Made by a program: the position numbers and the translations under genes. A stretch of 64,000 nucleotides of DNA from Cymbidium sinense (lineage: Eukaryota > Streptophyta > Magnoliopsida > Asparagales > Orchidaceae), in assembly GCA_021442155.1 (NCBI GenBank), contig CM038232.1, positions 60,915,436 through 60,979,435 of the forward strand, in the 5' to 3' direction. Below the pieces are notes generated by a model. It was not told where the DNA came from and searched no databases. It was given only the letters and a program-made list of their open reading frames with translations. Each line of letters starts with the position of its first letter. Position 1 is the first letter of the stretch. Positions 60,166-64,000 of this stretch are shown in pieces.

Positions 60166-60440
60166 TGTGTTGTTTATATTTGGAGTCGTAGGGACACCAC
60201 GTAGATCTAAAGGGGTACTTATTAAAATGATTAAGTACAATATTTAAGAAATGATGTACTATCTCAAAAGATAGAAATATCATCCTAAAATGGACTCAAT
60301 CATCTAATAAGCACTCATAAGATTGATAGGTCTATATATACTAGAGATCTTTCTCCTACTTTATATGGATGAAGTAAAGCACGGTTTATTTTATGTCAAG
60401 TTTTTTAATTCCTTCGAGAATTAAGCTTTCATAGTTAATT
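60166..60440 (+). repeat. Repeat family X, copy X6, left part
   Basis: A second start block directly behind X5: TGTGTTGTTTATATTTGGAG, TCGTAGGGACACCACGTAGA, CTATCTCAAAAGATAGAAAT and ACTCAATCATCTAATAAG. This makes X5 and X6 a direct tandem. The X sequence breaks near 60,440 and resumes near 63,621. Confidence 0.75.
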
Positions 60441-60639
60441 TCTATATTTAATATTTTTTATAATAAAAGATTAAAGGCACAACCAAACTAAATGCGGAAA
60501 AGTAAGGAGACAAGAGGCATAAGGATTTCATATGGTTCAGCCAAACCCAACAACTAGCCTACGTCCACACCTAGTCACCTTGACTAGGAATTCACTAAAC
60601 AAATAAGATTACAACCAATCTCCCATACTCTACTACATG

Positions 60640-60780
60640 GGGTAAGTACAACTCCAACACAGGCAAGTACAACCCAAATAAGTACTTTCAGATAAGTACA
60701 ATCCAACACTATACTTTCCTACACAGATAAGTACAACCTATCATTGTACTTTCCTATACAGACAAGTATAACCCCAACAA
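60640..60780. repeat. Minisatellite of AAGTACAA-type units
   Basis: Four to five imperfect units such as CAGATAAGTACAACCTATCA and TTGTACTTTCCTATACAGAC, each about 45 bp. It lies within the insertion that splits X6. Confidence 0.75.
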
Positions 60781-62099
60781 AGCATAAGAGAATAAAAGAA
60801 GACAAGATACAAAATATCTAACTCTCAATTTAAAAGGATTTTGCACTCAAAACCCAACTAACACAATATTAAGATAAATAGTAAAGAGAGCTGAAAGTGA
60901 TTAAATTTCTTATTTAATTAAAGTTAAAGTAATAATATGGACTTTATATGAAACAGTTGAAGCAAACAAGTATTAAAAGGAATTATTTTACTTCAAAAAA
61001 AATGAAGACTTGAAATGAAAGAATTTGAAGAGCTATATGAATCAAATCACATGGATGATCAAAACATTGGCATGAAAGTGTAATTAAAATAAGTTATGTA
61101 GTAAATATTTTCAAACAAATAATCTAATATTGATTTATTATTTATAAAATAAATTTAATCAAACCAAAGAAAAAATCTTTTAAATCTTTTAAAAGAAGAA
61201 TGAAAGAGATCAAGTGAATATTTTGACAATAAAGCACATAAAACTCTTTATTCAAATCAAACTAATGAACTTGCATATTTATGAGAATAAAGGAAAGCAC
61301 TTTTTCTTAAACAAGTCCTTTATGCGTATGCAAAGAGATCTATAACTTAGAAGTTTCTTGAAAGATGAATTTAAAAAAGGACTTTAGTAAATCTTTACCA
61401 AAATTAAAGTAAATCTTTTTTATTTAACATAACATGAATGCTAAATATTTTGAATATAAAATTTATGAAAGATAATAAATATGAGAAAGACATTATTTCA
61501 AATGAATCAAATAAAAAGGAATCACTTGAAGATGAATAAAAATAAATTATAGAAAAATCTTAACCATAAAGCACATAAATCTTTAATCCAAATCAAACCA
61601 ATAAAACCATGGATTCAAAAGATTAAAATAAATAAATACTCTTACTCAAGCCTTCATATGTAAGCAATTAAATCAATTGACTTGATGTGAACTTTCCAAG
61701 GAATAAAAGTGGCTTGAAAGAGTTGAAGAAGGTCTCCACTTGAATGTAGCTGAAAGAGTGAAGAAGAGAGATGAGCTTTGGCACTTTAACTCCAAGAAAT
61801 TCACTAGCATAGGTTCAGGCAAGGTGGAGACAATCAAGAGGGATTAAGTCATTAAATCCACTCTTTAAAGAGAGTTTAATCCAAGAGAATTTTGGCTAAG
61901 ACAATACAGAAAGAGAAGAAAAAAATAAAAGAAATAATTTCTTTAAAAAATAATTAAATTTTTAAAAATTAAATTCAACCTAAATAGCATGTGGCAGCCT
62001 TAACATGAAAGAAATTGAGTTTAAATTCCATTTACATAAATGAAGAGATTTTAATTAGTGAAGATATCAAATTTGAAAATAATTTAAACTAAAATTAAT

Positions 62100-62780
62100 T
62101 TAATTTAGCCAAGATTCAAGGGTCGATCAAAGCTTTCCATGCATGAATTAATTTTTAATAAATGTTGATTAATTAATTAATAATCAAAAGAGATTAATAA
62201 GAAATATATTTGAATTATGAAATAAAAATAAATTAATTAAACGACATAAAGAAGGGGCCGTCCAAATAATTTCCAAAAATAAACATTTAATTTTTTGGAA
62301 AGCGCAATAATGCATGGCTCCTTAGATTTACATTTAATCTAAAAATAATTAATTCAAATAAATTTATAATAACTTAAATTTAATAAATGGGGTCCAGTCA
62401 TAATTATTCCATAATAAAAAATAGTCTTTGATATAAATAAGTGCAATATTCAAGTTTAACAATCAAATAAAATAAATATAAGATAAATTCGGCTAAGACT
62501 TTTCATGTATGGAATAAACCCATATTAATTCAAATAAATTTAAATTCAATCTAGAGAGATCAAATGGTAATGGTTTTGAAATTTAAATAACATTAAAATT
62601 AATTAAAATAAAGAAAATATGGGTTGTCCATGGTATTTCCTAAAATAAATATATAAATTTGGAAAGTATATAAATACATGGCTCATTTGAATTTAAATTT
62701 GAATTAACTTAAAATAATTTAACTAAATTCTAATTTTCTGAAACAAATCATGTTAGTGTCCTCCAAATCATTCCATAAAT
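62100..62780. repeat. Diverged tandem repeat, unit roughly 360 bp
   Basis: 62,257-62,340 (GGCCGTCCAAATAATTTCCA, GGAAAGCGCAATAATGCATG) corresponds to 62,619-62,700 (GGTTGTCCATGGTATTTCC, GGAAAGTATATAAATACATG), with related flanks (TTTCCATGCATGAATTAAT and TTTCATGTATGGAATAAAC). No coding pattern. Confidence 0.6.
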
Positions 62781-63620
62781 TAAATTCTATTTTACATTAA
62801 TATGACATTGAATATTCAATTTGGATTCAAAATAATTTAAATCCAAAATTCAAATAAATTGACTTTGAAATTTGAATAAATGAGGAAAATATTTTGAAAA
62901 TAAATTAAATAATTTAATTAAATCTCACATAATTTATCATCCAAAAAAATTCAAAAAATTCAGCCAAAAAATTGCCAAAATAATAAAGATGGTATAAGAG
63001 AGAAAACAAAAGGATAGGAAGGAGAAAAAGAATAATTAGGATAATTTTTGAGTGGTTTTATTCTCATGCAAAAAGTAAAAGGACACTTAATGTAATTTAG
63101 CATGGAAATAATTAACTAAAGTATGAAATAAATTCATCTTATTTTAAAGTGCACTAAATGATAAATTAAACTCATGCACTTAGTTTATGTTTTCCCAAAT
63201 GAATAATTCAAGGAATAATTAAAGAATAATGCAATTTTAATATTTAAAAATATGGATAAATCTAAGTAAAATACTTTATACTAATTTAACAATTTTTATA
63301 TTTTCTTTGACCTCTTTATTTGTTTTAGAATTATAATTCCTAGAAAATTCTCAACTAGTTTAAGTCCAAAAGCTTTAGCTTTCCAAATTTGACTGAAGAA
63401 TCTGGGTTTGAAGAATTTCATGCAACACTTGAATTAAACTAATTTGTATCTTAAATATTATACATTCATCATCAATAAATCTAAATTAAAGATGACATTC
63501 ATAATTATTAATGTGGATAATTTATCCTGCAAAGAGATAATTAATTCTTATTACATAAGATTTGTTATCATCAAATCAAATGGCGAGATACATAAGTTGT
63601 ATAGTCACCAATTACATCAT

Positions 63621-64000
63621 AGTAAATGTGAATTTGTTAAGAATACAGTCTATTAAAGTAGTCAACTAATGTCTCCAAAGATTTCAAAGATCAATGATCA
63701 AATGATTGCTAATTATTAGAAATCAACTGGAAAAACTCAAGGTAAGAAGAGTTCTCAATAGATTCTAAGAGAGGATATGTAGGAAGCACCTAGGATACTA
63801 AGAAGCATAATGAGTGCTTCAATTTACCCTATAGTGAGGTTTTATATTTTTGAAAGAGAGAAGTTACATTTATTTGAGTTTAAATTTTATTGAAATGTTA
63901 GAACTTAGATTCCAACAGTATAAGATTATAAGAATGCCTAAGAGGTGAGAATTTATGCTTGAATCAAAAGAGAAACAAATAGCCTCTAAACTTATATTTA
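63621..64000 (+). repeat. Repeat family X, copy X6, right part
   Basis: Resumes the X sequence after the insertion: AAAGTAGTCAACTAATGTCT, CCAAAGATTTCAAAG, GAGTGCTTCAATTTACCC, AGTGAGGTTTTATATTTTTG and TAAGATTATAAGAATGCC, collinear with X5 54,530-54,840 and X1 32,320-32,620. It continues beyond the window edge. Confidence 0.75.

Larger units (their letters stand above)
60441..63620. mobile_element. Insertion of about 3.2 kb splitting X6, class unknown
   Basis: Alignment by eye to X5 (54,480-54,540) shows that the X sequence is interrupted here. The insert opens with less AT-rich DNA carrying ATGGTTCAGCCAAACC and CTACGTCCACACCTAGTCAC at 60,531-60,580. That wording is of a kind often seen in plant LTRs, although no LTR pair is visible. 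The rest is very AT-rich with internal repeats: about 60,640-60,780, a pair near 61,210 and 61,530, and a unit of roughly 360 bp at 62,257 and 62,619. The plus frame 63,444-63,656 has no recognisable domain. No target duplication or terminal repeat found. Confidence 0.5.

Noticed and set aside
63444..63656. 70-codon plus frame at the right edge of the X6 insertion
   Set aside because: AT-driven Ile/Asn/Lys composition and no domain. It extends into the resumed X sequence, so it is not a unit.
1..64000. CRISPR arrays, bacterial operons, organelle-derived insertions
   Set aside because: Repeats here are tandem, dispersed or terminal types with irregular spacing. No chloroplast or mitochondrial gene words were recognised, and all protein motifs are of plant nuclear transposons or FLD.

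Overview
The window is AT-rich plant nuclear DNA, almost certainly from a flowering plant with a repeat-rich genome. The clues are RTE-clade LINEs with (TTG)n tails, Ty3/gypsy gag, protease and reverse transcriptase relics, hAT-Ac and Mutator-like (MULE) transposon relics, and a decayed copy of the plant histone demethylase-like gene FLOWERING LOCUS D (FLD). I see no intact protein-coding gene, rRNA, functional tRNA or CRISPR. The species cannot be named from the sequence.

Layout. 1-2,205: minus-strand RTE copy A, cut by the window edge. 2,213-12,001: a decayed minus-strand gypsy element (gag, protease, RT, RNase H at 5,356-7,560) between two related direct repeats that may be its LTRs. RTE copy B (plus) lies beside the first repeat. 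RTE copy C (minus, full length, 12-bp target-site duplication) is nested in the second. 12,002-12,400: a GC-richer pyrimidine-rich island of unknown nature. 12,938-15,528: RTE copy D (minus, 13-bp target duplication). 15,859-17,387: FLD pseudogene (minus), with stops, frameshifts and loss of the flavin-site lysine. 17,513-23,520: hAT relic with subterminal GAGCT-type motifs and internal tandem duplications. 23,521-26,029: MULE relic with terminal inverted repeats. 26,281-27,010: tRNA-like sequence split by a solo LTR that has a strong heat-shock-element cluster and a TATA box. 28,476-31,520: Ty3/gypsy gag-protease relic with no RT.

From about 32,041 to the end, the window is dominated by one long, non-coding repeat family, here called X. 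It occurs as six copies or pieces in both orientations: X1 32,041-37,430 (+), X2 37,440-39,105 (-), X3 41,775-49,320 (-), X4 50,690-52,640 (-), X5 54,218-60,165 (+) and X6 60,166-64,000 (+, split by an insertion of about 3.2 kb). The copies share ordered blocks: a start block, an internal repeated block of about 85 bp, an ACGT/hairpin block and a TTGACC-rich tail. RTE copy E is inserted in X1. Two further gypsy gag relics lie between the X copies (40,560-41,640 plus; 53,510-54,190 minus).

The parts do not form a working system. They record nested insertion and decay. The items most worth a second look are the X family and its link to gag-protease-only elements, the heat-element solo LTR, the FLD exon-like pseudogene that stops at a potential splice donor, and a 21-bp tail-only RTE insertion. 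Everything was read by eye. Boundaries called approximate may be wrong by tens of bases.
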